In this document: piece after piece, positions 1-12,885 of the stretch
How positions within the stretch are numbered: the stretch's first letter is position 1
Layout: each line of letters begins with the position of its first letter
Assembly: GCA_035578905.1 (NCBI GenBank)
Contig: JAQJVL010000245.1
Span: forward strand, 328,501 to 392,500
Reading direction: 5' to 3'
DNA from: Stictocephala bisonia
Lineage: Eukaryota > Arthropoda > Insecta > Hemiptera > Membracidae
DNA length: 64,000 nucleotides
Notes under the pieces: generated by a model
Databases searched by the model: none
Seen by the model: the letters and a program-made list of their open reading frames with translations, nothing else
What the model was told of the DNA's origin: nothing
Translations under genes and position numbers: made by a program

Positions 1-2416
1 AGTGTAAAAAACGTAGTTATAAAAAATTAAATTCTTACTTTGGACAGTTTTGTCTACTAGTTTATCTATACTTAACTAACTAACTTTTAGACTATATTAT
101 ACATCTACAAAACTCATTATTGTAGGCAGTCGTACAATAATGAAGGAATCAATACAACAAAAAGTAATTAAAGGCCCGCGTAAGATATATCACTAACTTT
201 TAGTATTATTGTTTACTATATACATGTATGAATGCATTTATGTAATAAAATATACAATATTTTTGTCACCATAAAGATACCAGTACGCATATATTCATGG
301 CACTACATACATTTCACAGTAACTGTATATAACAATTCTTGTTATTGTATATATAAAAAAAAAACTAGGTAGATTTGTATAAATTAGCTACATACTTTTA
401 TATTTACAACATTTAATTACCCAAACATACGGAAACATTAGTCTATCTAAGCATACATTAGCACAGTCGGTCGTCGTAAAGCATACACATGAAACAATCA
501 AACTGATTTCGTTCAAGTTGGTGGAGCGTTAACTTTCCGATACAACATATGGTTGAACATCAGGAAGTTGGACTACAGTTGAGGTATGGACACTTTACGA
601 AAACAGTACAAAAATAGTTTTACTTAATTTCTCAGTAAGTATAAGCATGTATAAATAGTATTTTACTGTAATTTATTATCAGTATGTGTTTGAATATTTC
701 TTCAACTATTTGGCCTAAGATTTCTATCAACGATACCTCCCATTATGGATCAACACAAATACCTCCAACAAGTTTATCCATGTATGTACTAACGTAAGAT
801 ATGTTATAAAACTGTAATACTTAATGGCAGACTCTTAATTGATTAGATAATATTCGTCTTACATATTACATCAGTACGTTCTAGTTGTACAGGCCAGTTC
901 ATAAACACCGTATGATCAACTTATCAAGACCTCAAGAAAAAAATCCTCGACTTTGACTGTCACTTCACCATTAAACATGTTTGCTACGTTGTTAAACATA
1001 ATTGTTTTTATTATATAGGCTTTATTATTTACTAGTTGATTCATAAAATATTTTATTTAACCATGATACTATTTGTTAAAATCGATAATTGATTATGTAA
1101 ATGGTGGTATTTGTTTGATCCAATTTATACTTAAATATCCATCTTACTCGGAGAGATATTTTGTATCTCTCATAATTGTCAAAAATGATTAATTATATAT
1201 TTTTATGTTATTCAGTTATTTAATTTTTTTATATTTTTGGGAGCATGTTTTGTACAAAATTGTGTAAGTATTAATGTTTCACAATCCAAGCTCAGTAATT
1301 TTTAGGTTAGTACATTCTAATAGGACTCGCTCAAGATTTTTAACTTACCAAACAGTATTAATTTTCGGCAACTAACAAATTGGTAACTATACACAATCAA
1401 CTGATATGTAATTGATAGTACAATAATATATTAAACATAGTTTAACATGCAATATGTATGATCCAATCCCAACGTATAATGCATTTGGTACTGTAAAATG
1501 TGCCATTATGTACCAAAAGTAGTAAATACTTTCTATAATATTTAAAAAGTAAAATAACCGTGGAAATTATTTATAAGATGAGGCTTATTTTAAGTATCAA
1601 TTACGCATTTTTCATGTACAATATTATATTTCATGAACATTCCAAATAACCAATTAATTCACGCACAGTTATTCTATTGTAAAACATTCGTATAACAAAT
1701 CCACAAACTGAACTCGTGCAAGTTTTTGGAGCGTTAACTTGCCCATGTCACACGTGGTGCAACATGAGTAAGTCATACTGCAGCTGAGAAAGAGAGGTAC
1801 TTTCTAGGAAAGAGAATTCTTTCCTGGAACTGAATCGTTGGACGCATTAGCAAGTGTAGATATTGCGAAGATTTATTTTTACTGACTTGAATTTAAAAGC
1901 CAGGAAATATATTATCTCGCATATCTAATAAGTTACCATCGTTCGCAATCTGTAAAGGTATTTTTATTACTAAAACTTTAAATGTTTTATGAGAAAACCC
2001 CGTCTTTTCGACAGGTATAAGACTACCATCATCTTCATCCATTACAAACATGTAAGCCTACATTTTATGCAGGAGTGTTATACCTGTCAAAACCTTCAAA
2101 CACTTTGAAGGTGTGAAACCTCCAAGAATGTTTACAACGATAAATAATTAACATACAATCTTGATTATTATTAGAGATGTAAATGTTATGCGCAGTAAAC
2201 AAATTTAAATGTTTATGCTATTGTAAATAATAATGAAGCTAATACTGTACAGGCGTCATATGTACTAGGGAATATTAGTTTTGTGACATTTTCTGTTTTA
2301 GCTGAACAATTCGATTGAGAATAATTGGTAAATTTAACAATATTTACATTTGTATTACTATAAACTGTAAAATAGTTGTTTACGTAAAATATTGTTATAT
2401 ATATAAGTAAGTTTAG

Positions 2417-2419
<3 letters not shown>
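1..2419. other. AT-rich non-coding DNA
   Basis: I see no ORF, RNA gene or transposon motif here beyond the weak repeat pair listed separately. Stop codons are dense in all frames and base composition matches the rest of the window. It is probably intergenic or intronic. Confidence 0.6.
470..1810 (+). repeat. Diverged direct repeat pair (about 470-600 and 1690-1810)
   Basis: Two segments of about 110-120 bp, spaced about 1.2 kb apart, share the core GGAGCGTTAACTT and flanking matches such as CAAGTT before it and a CA.T.TGG.T.GAACAT-like stretch after it. Identity is roughly 70 percent by eye. Neither copy reads as coding. It could be a dispersed repeat or a small local duplication. Confidence 0.4.

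Positions 2420-2447
<28 letters not shown>
2420..2447. repeat. (AT)n microsatellite
   Basis: An uninterrupted run of about 14 AT units. The minus-strand ORF that crosses it is a by-product of the repeat. Confidence 0.95.
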
Positions 2448-2455
<8 letters not shown>

Positions 2456-4253
2456 AAACAACATAAAATATTATATTAGTTTAATATAATATTTTTTACC
2501 AATTTATGAAAATAATAAGGAAATCGTCCTATATCTTAGAGGTTTTAAACTAATGTATAAATTACAATTCCTATAATACCAATTGTTGAGTAAAACAACA
2601 TTGTCATTCAAACAATCTAAAATATAGACGATGATGATATTCCTATTTTATTGACAAAATTTGATTATTTTTTCAAGCGTTATTTAATTTCTATGAATAT
2701 ATTATAAAATTTCACTATATTCCTTTGTACCTTAGGTCGAGTGAATTTAAACAAACGAAAATTACCTTTGTTTACGTTTATATAATAATTAAGAATATAA
2801 TAATAGAAACGCCTCCACTGCTACTGACAGAAAAGACAATAGAATTGAATTTCTATAACTAAAATAAGTAAATATTATATTGTTGTACTCTCTTGTATGA
2901 ATTTAACAGTGTTAATATATTAAAAACCATGTTGATATTTCTGCAGATATTTATGTAAATATTTTGTTAATATAAAATATTAACTTTTTCTTCATAGTTT
3001 ATTTTAACAATGATTACTAACATTAGCTATTAAAATACAGCTCATAGCATTAATATCATGTAAATAGGTAAAATAGATCCTGTTTACACTTATTGATGTA
3101 TATGAGTGAATTGGTTCAACTAACTCAATTTTATTTTTTAACAAATAAATAGTCAAGAAGTTACACGAGAACGTCAGTGGCAAGGTGACTAACAGGGTAA
3201 GGCGGCAGGAGACGAAATGCCAATTATATTGTGGTTGTTATGTGACGTCACGTGTAAGGGTGATTTGTCTCCGGACTACTTTAGGGGTGTTTTTTGTTTC
3301 CAAATAGGCTTCAGAGCCAATTGATCAGTAATATTTTCTTTTATTGTTTTAAAAAATTACAAATATATGTTTACTTTTAATTGAGCAAGTCATAAAGTGG
3401 CGTATGTTATAAATCACTCGTAGAAGGGTTTCAGAAAGGAAGGGGAATCGTTCCACCACTCATCTGGCGTTTATTTAGGGTTAATAGTAACACATGACTT
3501 ATTAGTCATATATTCAATCTTTGTACTAACTTTTGGACATTAAAGCTATTATTATTTTCAGGAGATTGACTTAATTCTGCCTTCAACTTCTGCAACAATG
3601 TTTGTGTAAAAAAAGTAAAGAAATTACTATTTCAAGTTTGTTTAGTAATTATTTATTGTTTACATTTAAATTCGGTACTTTATTATTATTATTAATTTCT
3701 ATTTTTCAATAAGTAGATATATAATTAAATCGTTCTAAACTTGATTCGTTGCTATTAATAAAACGATCCAATATTTACTGCTCCCAATGACGTAGTGGGT
3801 AGGGTTTGCTACTGTACTGCCACCACACGGCCTTTGTTATTTGTTATATATGTGTTTTTTCATTTATTTATTTTTTTATTTTTGTTAAATTAATAGTTCC
3901 ACTATGAAAAATAATTTTTAACAACAGTTTAAATAAGTTATCACCAACTATTATTATATTGTTACAATTCTTCTTCAATTAATTCTATATATGAATGAAG
4001 TAAATATTTATAAAATCATTTTAACTGAGTGAAATATTGAATAGTAACCATTATCGTTGTTAAATATTTTTAAAATTGTTGACGAGTACTTTTCAATAAT
4101 AAAATAACAATATGATTTATCTAGGAATCTATATCCTGTTTCAATTAACTATTATGATAAACGTATACATTTTACTTTTCAAACATAATTTAAATGACGA
4201 TTAACTAAACGGGTTAATGTTTACAGCGTTATAATGCTTTATAATGTAACTAA
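2448..4253. other. AT-rich non-coding DNA
   Basis: No gene or complete mobile element is visible. Around 3160-3260 the GC content rises locally and includes a consensus CRE. Around 3780-3840 there is a short GC-richer patch with a weak tRNA-head look (TAGTGGGTAGGGTTTGC) but no B box, so I do not call it a SINE. Confidence 0.5.
3243..3254. promoter_or_regulatory. CRE/E-box composite motif TGACGTCACGTG
   Basis: A perfect palindromic cAMP-response element TGACGTCA (3243-3250) overlaps a CACGTG E-box (3249-3254). CRE is bound by CREB/ATF bZIP factors and CACGTG by bHLH factors. It sits in a small GC-richer patch in AT-rich DNA. No TATA box or transcript start can be assigned, so function is unproven and it may be chance or part of an old repeat. 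Confidence 0.3.
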
Positions 4254-4425
4254 AAATGTACAAAGTATTATAGTGATAAATTGTTTTGGTTTTTCACTTT
4301 ACCCCACTTAGATCACAAATATTCACTTAGAGACCCTCCTTGTGATTCCTTCGTGAATTCCTCTGGTCTAAAGAAGGTAAAATTGACTTACCCAAATTAA
4401 TCACTATAATACTTTCTACATTTCG
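4254..4425. mobile_element. Small inverted-repeat (MITE-like) element
   Basis: Arms at about 4254-4303 and 4376-4425 are imperfect reverse complements. The best-matching part of the left arm contains AAGTATTATAGTGATAAATT. The core between the arms contains GTGAATTCCTCTGGTCTAAA followed by GAAGGT. A very similar core lies in the larger fold-back element at 44918-45205, so the two belong to one dispersed family. There is no ORF, and no target-site duplication can be fixed by eye. Confidence 0.6.
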
Positions 4426-5239
4426 TAATGCTATCATATTAAATTAAATGGTGTAACGTTTAATCGTTTTCTGTTCCTACTAAAACGTGACATCACATTT
4501 AAGAAAAAAATCTAAATAATAAATAAAGCATTTTGTAGTCTACATTATTAACAAATTTACATTTGTTAGAAGAAGTATTAAGTATACATGAATAATTCCA
4601 GTTGATTTAAGAATTCTATTTGTTGATAATTCATAAGTTTAATATTAATTCTTTTAGTCTGATTCTATTTTATTTATATACAAAACTATACTGTTTTACA
4701 ATAGTTTAAAATAAAAAAAATCTGTTTATAATGAATTTTATGATCAAAAGTAATTAGAACCATATTATTTCATCTTAATAAAGCCCTCAGTGATCACTGA
4801 TATAAAGCTCATCCGGTAAAGTTTCAATATAACATATCATAAGCTTCAACATATCATAATATATAGTGTCATTGTAACATATTCAAATCTTGTTGGAATG
4901 ATTTGCACATAATTAAAGGATGTGCCCTATTAAAACGCTTGTACAAATTAAACAATGTTACAGCTTTTATTATTATAATAATAAGTTCATCTATTTCAAT
5001 ACGTAAATAAACATATTTATGTTTACCAATAATTTAATTTAGGTACTTATAGCCGTTTTATGGAAAAGGATTTGTGAAGTAAATTATCATTTAATGTACT
5101 GTACCCTGAAAAACAGAATTTTGTTGTTGTTTTAAAAACAGTTACTATAATGTTTGGAAATGTAATTAGAGTATAACATGTCAACCTGTACAAACCCCTA
5201 TCAATCCTAACAATAGACGAACTCTGATATTTTTGGTAG

Positions 5240-5700
5240 GGAGAGTAATTAACATGTCGTAGTAAATTTTATTACAGGTATAACAGTTTGCTAATAACGT
5301 AACGTTCAATTTACAGATGACCAACAAATTATTGTATATTATTAGATACAGGTATTTAGTCGTGGCTGGTTGTGTTCCACCTGTAACGGTTTGTCGTAAA
5401 TGGGACATAATAATTAACGGTTACAAACAGATTGTTGTACATAAATAGATTTATATATTTGGTCTTGCTTTATAGTGCCACACCTGCAACAGTTTTTCGT
5501 CAAAGGTACGGTCAAGTAATAGATATAAATTAATTAGTGTAGATAATTGGATACATGTATTTGGTCGTAGTTGATTGTGACACACTTGTAACAGTTTGTC
5601 GTAAACGTGATATTCAATTAGAATTACAAACAGATTGTTGTACATACTTGGATACATGTACTTTATTGTAGTTGATTGTATTACAGATGTAACAGACTGT
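5240..5700 (+). repeat. Degenerate ~105-115-bp tandem repeat
   Basis: About four diverged units, each holding a TGTAACAGTTTGTCGTAAA-like segment, an ACAAACAGATTGTTGTACAT-like segment and a GGATACATGTATTTGGTCGT-like segment. The matching block in duplication copy 2 (24440-24590) has only one to two units. Two minus-strand ORFs (5181-5408 and 5451-5657) run through it but show no recognisable domain. Confidence 0.7.
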
Positions 5701-5732
5701 TATTAAAAACTTCAAACTACGCATACATTGAC

Positions 5733-5855
<123 letters not shown>

Positions 5856-6066
5856 CAGTAAACTGTACTTTACATTAATTGTAATACTGCTAAAAAAAAT
5901 TATGTTATTTTGATTTTATATTACCAGTTGAACAACATATTGTTTTAAATAATTGGAGACATATTAAATAACTTTATTAAACTTGTTTGCGTTTGCAATT
6001 TTGGAATATACTTATATTTTTTAATACATATCTTTATGGAAATTATAAAGCTCCAAATTCCATGTA

Positions 6067-6826
6067 TCTATACTTTTAAAAGAGGATGTTTGTATATTTT
6101 TTTTTTATATATGTTTGAAGTGTATGCGCTGCCAAACCATCCAACCGATCACCATGAAACTTTAGGATGTTGTCCTATATACTCCCGAGATGGTTTCTGT
6201 GAAGTTTGATGCAGATCCGTTCACAGGGTACCGGGCTCCTAAAGATCCCATGTTATTCAAATGGAGAATCTGAATTGTTAAAAAAAAAAAAAAAAAAAAA
6301 AACATATGACTGTGTGGTTTAATGTAGTTTCACATGCCATAAGCATATTGAAGTTTTTACAACAACAGTACTGTATATGTTTTGATTTATTGTAGTTCTA
6401 CATTTCACCTTGAGAGTGTAACACACACTAATTTTACTTGATCAGGTGATCTGTATTTGGGGTTAACCTTTTTTTCCTCGGTAATTAAAACATGTGGTGA
6501 AACGTGAAAATAAAAAATAAATAATTTCCTGGGCGACTTGTTTTCGCAATAACTATTAATAAATCTCAAGGACAGTCATTGCGCGTTGCCGCAATAAATT
6601 TAGGTAATCCATGTTTTTCACATGGACAGCTCTACGTCGCTTGCTCGAGAGTAGGCTCACCAAAAAACCTTTACATTTATTCATCAAATAAGAAGATTAA
6701 AACTATTGTTTACCCTCTTGCACTCATTTAATTAATAATGTTTTTTTCTATAATTCTTTTTACTGCTTTATTTTCGTATGTCAATGAAAAATGAAAGGCG
6801 ACACAACGTCCGCCGGGTTCAGCTAG
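6067..6826 (+). mobile_element. Helitron, internally deleted, both termini present
   Basis: The 5' end starts TCTATACTTTTAAAAGAGG, matching the TC-initial ends of animal Helitrons. The 3' end is GGGTTCAGCTAG at 6815-6826, preceded by a hairpin (GGCG...CGCC, 6797-6814), as expected of Helitrons that end in CTRR. The element sits between an A (6066) and a T (6827), the usual A/T insertion site, with no target duplication. It is only about 760 bp, so it has lost nearly all of the Rep-helicase gene but keeps its last ~65 codons (6531-6731). An internal A tract spans about 6280-6301. It lies in duplication copy 1 and I see no equivalent in copy 2, which suggests insertion after the duplication. 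Confidence 0.85.
6531..6731 (+). pseudogene. Helitron Rep-helicase, C-terminal fragment
   Basis: The frame ending at TAA 6729-6731 encodes the end of the Pif1-like SF1 helicase of a Helitron. It begins near GRLVFAITINKSQGQSLRVA, which is the helicase motif with the conserved TINKSQGQS. This is followed by a region with HGQLYVACSRVGSP, the motif VI segment with its arginine, and then a short tail ending PLALI. The helicase normally works with a HUH Rep domain in rolling-circle transposition. Here there is no start codon, no Walker A and no Rep domain. A stop (TAA, 6522-6524) lies just upstream, so it is a relic and not a functional gene. The remaining frame is undisturbed, which suggests a fairly recent element. 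Confidence 0.88.
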
Positions 6827-8036
6827 TATTATTATAAAACTAGTTATTTTTCAAACTTTAACACAAATTTTCGAAAACTTTAACATATAAATTATATTAT
6901 CATCAACTTACCCAGCGTTACAGAAATATTTATTTTAATAGTTGAAAGCTCAATCTTTTCACATATTTAATAATAATTAGAGGGAGAAATATAAAGGCCA
7001 CTGTTCTAATCCCCACTTCAGCGCTACAGACTAATCCACGGTTTGTTGTAGAACTAAACCTTCACTACTAAACTTTACTTCTACGACTCTGCGTTTTTAA
7101 TATTAATAATAGATACAGGATGTGAAAAGCTAGTCAATATTTTTAATCATAATATACGATTTCAATCGCCCGTTAAAATTTTATCAACTTTCTAAAATAT
7201 TGATATTAAATTTTAAATAGGCTTAAAATTACTTATAATTATTTAATTAATTTAAAAAATACTCAAAATGTTTAATTGTTGTAACTGCATGGTTCTAAAA
7301 CATAGTTTATAGTAAATGATTCCACACTAATTTATATTTCATTGATTTTAAATATTACAGACCCTCTGATGTTATAATAAATAATTTGTTAAAATATCTC
7401 CGGTAATTTTAAACCCTATTGTTTAGAAGTTTTTCCATCTTATACTAATATTTAAACTATCTTTATCAACAATAATGCCCACTTCTAAACTGACAAGAGA
7501 AGAGAGTGGGAGCAGAATAGTCAAACGAGGTCGTTATATGTAGCCAAACGTAGAGATCGTTTGTCAAAATAATACTTTTGGGCTCTTATATAACTTCCAA
7601 ACTGAGCCTTAGAATTGGAAAACAGTTTAGGGAGCTTTTGTTTCACATATGACGTCCAGTGGTAAATATATTCTTGGCCAATAATCATAGAATAGGGAAA
7701 GCCGTCATTTTGATCGGTGTGAGTCATGTTTTACTTTTAAATTTTATTTATTGTTAGTAATTTAATAATAATAAATAGTGTTAGTTATATTCTTACTATT
7801 TATCATCAATTATTATTATTTTATCACACCAAACCTCAAATCAATATTATATTTTGGTTCATAAAAAAGTTCAATATATCTTGTATAAATACATTGTTAT
7901 TTTTCAAATATAATGTCTATTTCTTTACTGCCCAAACGTATTTAAATAATTGATCTGAAAGGTAACGATTACTTATTATTTAAGAAAAATAAGTGATCAT
8001 TTTAGGCAAGGTAACCTTTTTTTAAGTCCAGTTTTT

Positions 8037-8602
8037 GGCGTTATTTTCTAATGTTCTGGCGTTATTTCCTAATGTTCTGGCGTTGTTTCCTAATGTTCTG
8101 GCGTTATTTTCTAATGTTCTGGCGTTATTTCCTAATGTTCTAGCGTTATTTTCTAATGTTCTGGCGTTATTTTCTAATGTTCTGGTGTTATCTCCTAATG
8201 TTCTGGCGTTATTTCCTAATGTTCTGGTGTTGTTTCCTAATGTTCTGGCGTTATTTCCTAATGTTCTAGCGTTATTTTCTAATGTTCTGGTGTTATTATC
8301 TAATGTTCTGGCGTTATTTCCTAATATTCTGGCGTTATTTCCTAATGTTCTGGCGTTATTTCCTAATGTTCTGGTGTTATTTCCTAACGTTCTGGTGTTA
8401 TTTCCTAATGTTCTGGCGTTATTTCCTAATGTTCTGGCGCTATTTTCTAATGTTCTGGTGTTATTTTCTAACGTTCTGGCGTTATTTCCTAATGTTCTGA
8501 CGTTATTTCCTAATGTTCTGGTGTTATTTCCTAATGTTTTGGTGTTATTTCCTAATATTCTGGCGTTATTTCCTAATGTTCTGGCATTATTCCTACAGTT
8601 GG
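8037..8602 (+). repeat. 21-bp minisatellite, about 27 units
   Basis: The unit is close to GTTATTTCCTAATGTTCTGGC (21 bp) with variants at a few fixed positions (TTTC/TTCC, GGCG/GGTG). Because 21 is a multiple of three, a 222-codon plus-strand frame (8035-8703) reads as ALF(S/P)NVL heptads. Substitutions are not concentrated at silent sites and nothing upstream resembles a gene, so I regard the ORF as a by-product. The array is absent from the matching region of duplication copy 2 (about 26.2-26.4 kb). Confidence 0.93.
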
Positions 8603-9028
8603 GTATGAAGCTCGACCCGTGCTGCTATATGGGAATTGTTTCTGACTCGTCATGTGCCATTTTCCTTACTATACGAAATACTGATGATCCTTCGTTTATT
8701 TAAAAATTACTAAAATATAGTTTATATGTAAAAATCACAACGTAACTTACATTAACATTTTTCACCAATGATAAAGCAGTAATTAAACATTAAATTTCAA
8801 CAATAACAATTAAAACTAGTTTTACGCGCTATAACACGAGTCAAATGTAGTTAATATGAGAGTGTTTTTACTACTTTTAACACCAGTTTAAAACCAAAAA
8901 TAGGAGTATAATTTTATTATAATTGTTCATAATTTGTTTTATTATTACTTGAATTGTATATTTACATCTCTGTGAATATTATAAAATTATTTCCTTTTTT
9001 AAACAGCATAAAAAGTAATATACTGGTG

Positions 9029-9228
9029 AGATCAAGGATGAAATGGTGAATGGCACTCATATTGTAGGCCGCATTGCGACAAGGTACTACATGACTGGTA
9101 GCCAGTCTTACCAAACTATTTCTAAGTTAAAAATATTTCTTTTAATAAACAACAGACAAGAGTAATAGAGTTGAGAGCTCAAGGATGAAATGATTAATAA
9201 CGTAGATATTATAGGCCGCAGGGTACTA
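9029..9228 (+). repeat. Short local duplication (9029-9088 and 9176-9225)
   Basis: Both segments contain TCAAGGATGAAATG, then after a diverged stretch TAGGCCGCA, and end in GGTACT. They lie about 147 bp apart, immediately before the SINE at 9232-9394. Confidence 0.65.
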
Positions 9229-9231
9229 ATA

Positions 9232-9394
9232 ATTTTTTTTCTTTACTTCATTCACCAGATGACATAAGCCTACAGGCCTGTGCGTCAACTTTATTCAACG
9301 ACTGAAGTACCGACCGTTGGCTCAGCGGGGATTCGAACCTTGGAGCTTGCCCTTCGCAGTATGAAGCCTTAACCAATGAGTCACTACGCCGGCA
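9232..9394 (-). mobile_element. tRNA-derived SINE
   Basis: On the minus strand the element starts at GCCGGCGTAGTGACTCATTGG, which holds an A-box-like segment. It then carries a perfect B box GGTTCGAATCC (9329-9339), a ~90-bp body unrelated to tRNA, and an A-rich tail at 9232-9240. These are the polymerase III promoter and tail of a tRNA-derived SINE. A more decayed relative is at 17775-17935. The tRNA part has no good cloverleaf, so it is not a tRNA gene. Confidence 0.8.
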
Positions 9395-10230
9395 AGTGTG
9401 GAAAGAATTTAAACAAACTTATTTCTCACCACTACCAAATAGTTAGACCTGATAATTTACAAACTGAATATCTTGTAAACATATATTAGCAGTTTCATAT
9501 CATATAAACATTATAAAACTATATAATATCGGCGTTGGCTTTTTATATGTATAACATATAAATAATTAATCTTATTTTTATAGGTACATATAGTACGTAA
9601 AATAACCGTCAATTTAAATAAAAATCATGAGCATTAAATGGCTGATAAGGATGAACATGTTAAATGAGGCCTAAATATCTCGCATATGTGGATAAGATTT
9701 GATATGCATTGAATATTTCATTCTTTTAAGATGACAAAACGACGCAGAATTTTACGGATATAAACGGAACTTGACAAAATATAACAGAATGTATTACAAT
9801 GGTCTCTATACTTTGCGTCTAAAGTACTCTTTACTTGATACACACCTAAAAAATTTATAAAAATACTGTATTATTTTCATCAGTTTATTATAAACTTGTA
9901 TAAATATGTTAACTTGTATTCTATGTTTCCCGTGTACCATAAATTCAATATCTTACCATGAGAAAACTGAAACAAATGTAGTGGTTTTTTTTAATCTTTA
10001 ATCACTGGGCTTTTTAATCTTTCATTATTACCATAAAACTTTATTGAGTACTCTTTTTATATTCATATTAAACTTTTCCATCAAAAAGTGTCCACAACTG
10101 AAATAATAATAATATTGAATTAAGATATTTTATTTAGTCCACTTTACTCCTAAAAAAGAGAAATTTACTCGCCAAATGTTGGCAAGTCTGGAATCAACAA
10201 CACGTGATTTAGCGTGGCCCATTGAAAACA

Positions 10231-11075
10231 CATTGATTGTGCGGTTTCCGTGAAGTGCGTACATGTTTACCTTGTTAAAGTAGCTACCCATGTACCACGA
10301 TTAAAACACATTGATTGTGCGGTTTCCGTGGTGCGTATATGTTTACCTTGTTAAAGTAGCTACCCATGTACCACGATTAAAACACATTGATTGTGCGGTT
10401 TCCGTGGTGCGTACATGTTTACCTTGTTAAAGTAGCTACCCATGTACCACGATTAAAACACATTGATTGTGCGGTTTCCGTGGTGCGTATATGTTTACCT
10501 TGTTAAAGTAGCTACCCATGTACCACGATTAAAACACATTGATTGTGCGGTTTCCGTGGTGCGTACATGTTTACCTTGTTAAAGTAGCTACCCATGTACC
10601 ACGATTAAAACACATTGATTGTGCGGTTTCCGTGGTGCGTACATGTTTACCTTGTTAAAGTAGCTACCCATGTACCACGATTAAAACACATTGATTGTGC
10701 GGTTTCCGTGGTGCGTACATGTTTACCTTGTTAAAGTAGCTACCCATGTACCACGATTAAAACACATTGATTGTGCGGTTTCCGTGAAGTGCGTACATGT
10801 TTACCTTGTTAAAGTAGCTACCCATGTACCACGATTAAAACACATTGATTGTGCGGTTTCCGTGAAGTGCGTACATGTTTACCTTGTTAAAGTAGCTACC
10901 CATGTACCACGAGTAAAACAAATTGATTGTGCGGTTTCCGTGAAGTGCGTACATGTTTACCTTGTTAAAGTAGCTACCCATGTACCACGAGTAAAACACA
11001 TTGATTGTGCGGTTTCCGTGAAGTGCGTACATGTTTACCTTGTTAAAGTAGCTACCCATGTACCACGAGTAAAAC
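10231..11075 (+). repeat. 76/78-bp minisatellite, 11 units
   Basis: Eleven head-to-tail units start with CATTGATTGTGCGGTTTCCG and end near CCATGTACCACGATTAAAACA. Units with GTGGTGCG are 76 bp and units with GTGAAGTGCG are 78 bp (26 codons). The 78-bp units cluster at the right, plus the first unit, and give a 133-codon plus ORF (10691-11092) and a minus ORF (10835-11098). Neither looks like a selected protein. The last units also share a change from GATTAAAAC to GAGTAAAAC. Duplication copy 2 has one diverged unit at the same place (28480-28556), so the array grew in copy 1 only. Confidence 0.96.
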
Positions 11076-12124
11076 ATCAGTCTAGCTTTTAAGCTCATTA
11101 ACCTCCGTAAACTTCTCTTTACAATTGTTTTAAAATAAGATTATCAATATAACATATTTTTATATAGTAAAACAAATTACAAAAATCAGTTTTAACCGCA
11201 GGAATTTTTATTGACATGAAATAATTTTAGAAACATCTTAGAGAATGATAAAATTTGAATGTAAGTTTATGTTTTAATTAGGTACTCCTCTAAACAATCC
11301 ATTGTTTGATGTCAGCACTAAATAAACAAAATATGAAGTAACTTTTTGATGAATTAAGAAATGTTTGTTAATTTAATATAATCACGTCTTAAAAAAACTA
11401 TTTTAAAGAGCGCAATAATTTCTGCATCAATTTTAAATTGGTAATTTACTTAAACAATGATGTAAAGAATATATTTTAAAGATTAATTTAGTGAAAACCT
11501 TTTTTTAATAAAAAATATATAAATATTTATAAAAAAGATAATATTTATATCATATTCTTTCCAATTTAAGTTTTACTGAAGGAGTGACAAAATTAACGTT
11601 CCTTCATATTAAGTGTGCATTTAGTAGTTTTTATGTAAAATACAAAATCTGTTATGGAGAAAGTACTTAACTTTTAAATACTTATTTTAATTTGTTGGAA
11701 AACTGTAGTTAATTTATAGAAATGTTAATAATAACTTTTGAAACTTTACAAAATACAATGGAACAATTCCTGTCATCATACACATAAAAATAATCATCAA
11801 GAGAATTTATTTGTTTTCGACTTCCTAGAAAGTTATAAATATACAGATAGATAAATACTCGTACTATTAATATTTTATACCTCATTATCTTCATATTTTT
11901 ATGCTTTGTAACGTTATTTTTTATTTATAATTATTAATAGCATAATTAATGCGTTACAGTCATTTTAAACTCTATTATAAAGCAAACAAGTTGTATAAAA
12001 AATAATTATTGCAGAAAATCCCTACAAAACTGTATTTATAGTCAGGTAAAAATATGAAAGAAGCATGGTTGTGTTTTTAAATACTGTATATTAAAAAAAT
12101 ATAACAGTTTTTTACTTATATCCT

Positions 12125-12790
12125 ATAACGAGGAATATATCGTTTTCAAAGTTTGAAACTGCAGCAGTCGTTTCAATTGTGCAGCGCAAGTTGGTCACTT
12201 TAACCTTTTCTGTTGCTGCAATGTCATTTAAAGTTTTCTTATAAAGGTCACTGTGTCTCAGATAGTTTTTGAGAACCAAGCAATCCTAGTGAGAAACATT
12301 ATGACGGTCGTTTGAAATTTATTTTATTAACTTGATTCTTTTACAGGATACACCCAAAATACGGTTTTTAATTAAAATAAAAAATATAAATTAAATTATA
12401 TGAGTAATAAATTGTTCATAGTCGTCATTCTTTAAAAAGATAACTCCATAAATTAAGCAATACAACACACTAAATCATACAACAGTATATATAGCAACTA
12501 AAATGTTTGTATAAGTTGTTAGTTCATTAACTTTATACAGTACATACATTACAGTATACAGTAGATAATTGAGACAGTTTCTCTTGCTTATACGTAACAA
12601 GATGTTACCTAGCAGCTGTGATAGGACAGGTTTTATATTATATATTCTTATTATATTATATATTATCAGATCTGGACTGTTGCTCTGTAATCCAATTGGG
12701 GCAGTGGCCATTATCCGATGGATGTGTAATACAACAGATTAACCCAACCGTAAATTTACTACAATTAACTAAACAGATATACACCAAATT
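12125..12790. repeat. Well-conserved duplication blocks
   Basis: Blocks 12125-12290 and 12460-12790 match 29690-29845 and 30175-30460. The best part, around TTGAGACAGTTTCTCTTGCT and the next ~50 bp, is almost identical in the two copies. Minus-strand frames share a short peptide (LLGNILLRISKRNCLN) in ORFs 12475-12711 and 30232-30462. However, their frames diverge further along and no family is recognised. It could be a conserved regulatory block or an old transposon copy. Confidence 0.55.
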
Positions 12791-12885
12791 GTATGAATCA
12801 AACTATCTAAAATAAACGTGGTTCAGTTTTTTTTTGGGGGGGGGACAAAGTGTTGTGGAGAATGTGGACGCTAGGTTCTCTGCTC

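Noticed and set aside
3780..3840. SINE head near GACGTAGTGGGTAGGG
   Set aside because: No B box or tail follows, so the tRNA relation is too weak.
8035..8703. 222-codon ORF with ALFPNVL heptads
   Set aside because: It is a translation of a 21-bp minisatellite; no signal, no homologous protein known to me, and a second frame (8282-8500) is open too because of the period.
10231..11075. CRISPR-like array
   Set aside because: Units are contiguous with no unique spacers, and the genome context is eukaryotic.
10691..11098. ORFs with 26-residue repeats on both strands
   Set aside because: They exist only where units are 78 bp; the 76-bp units break the frame, so there is no selection for a protein.
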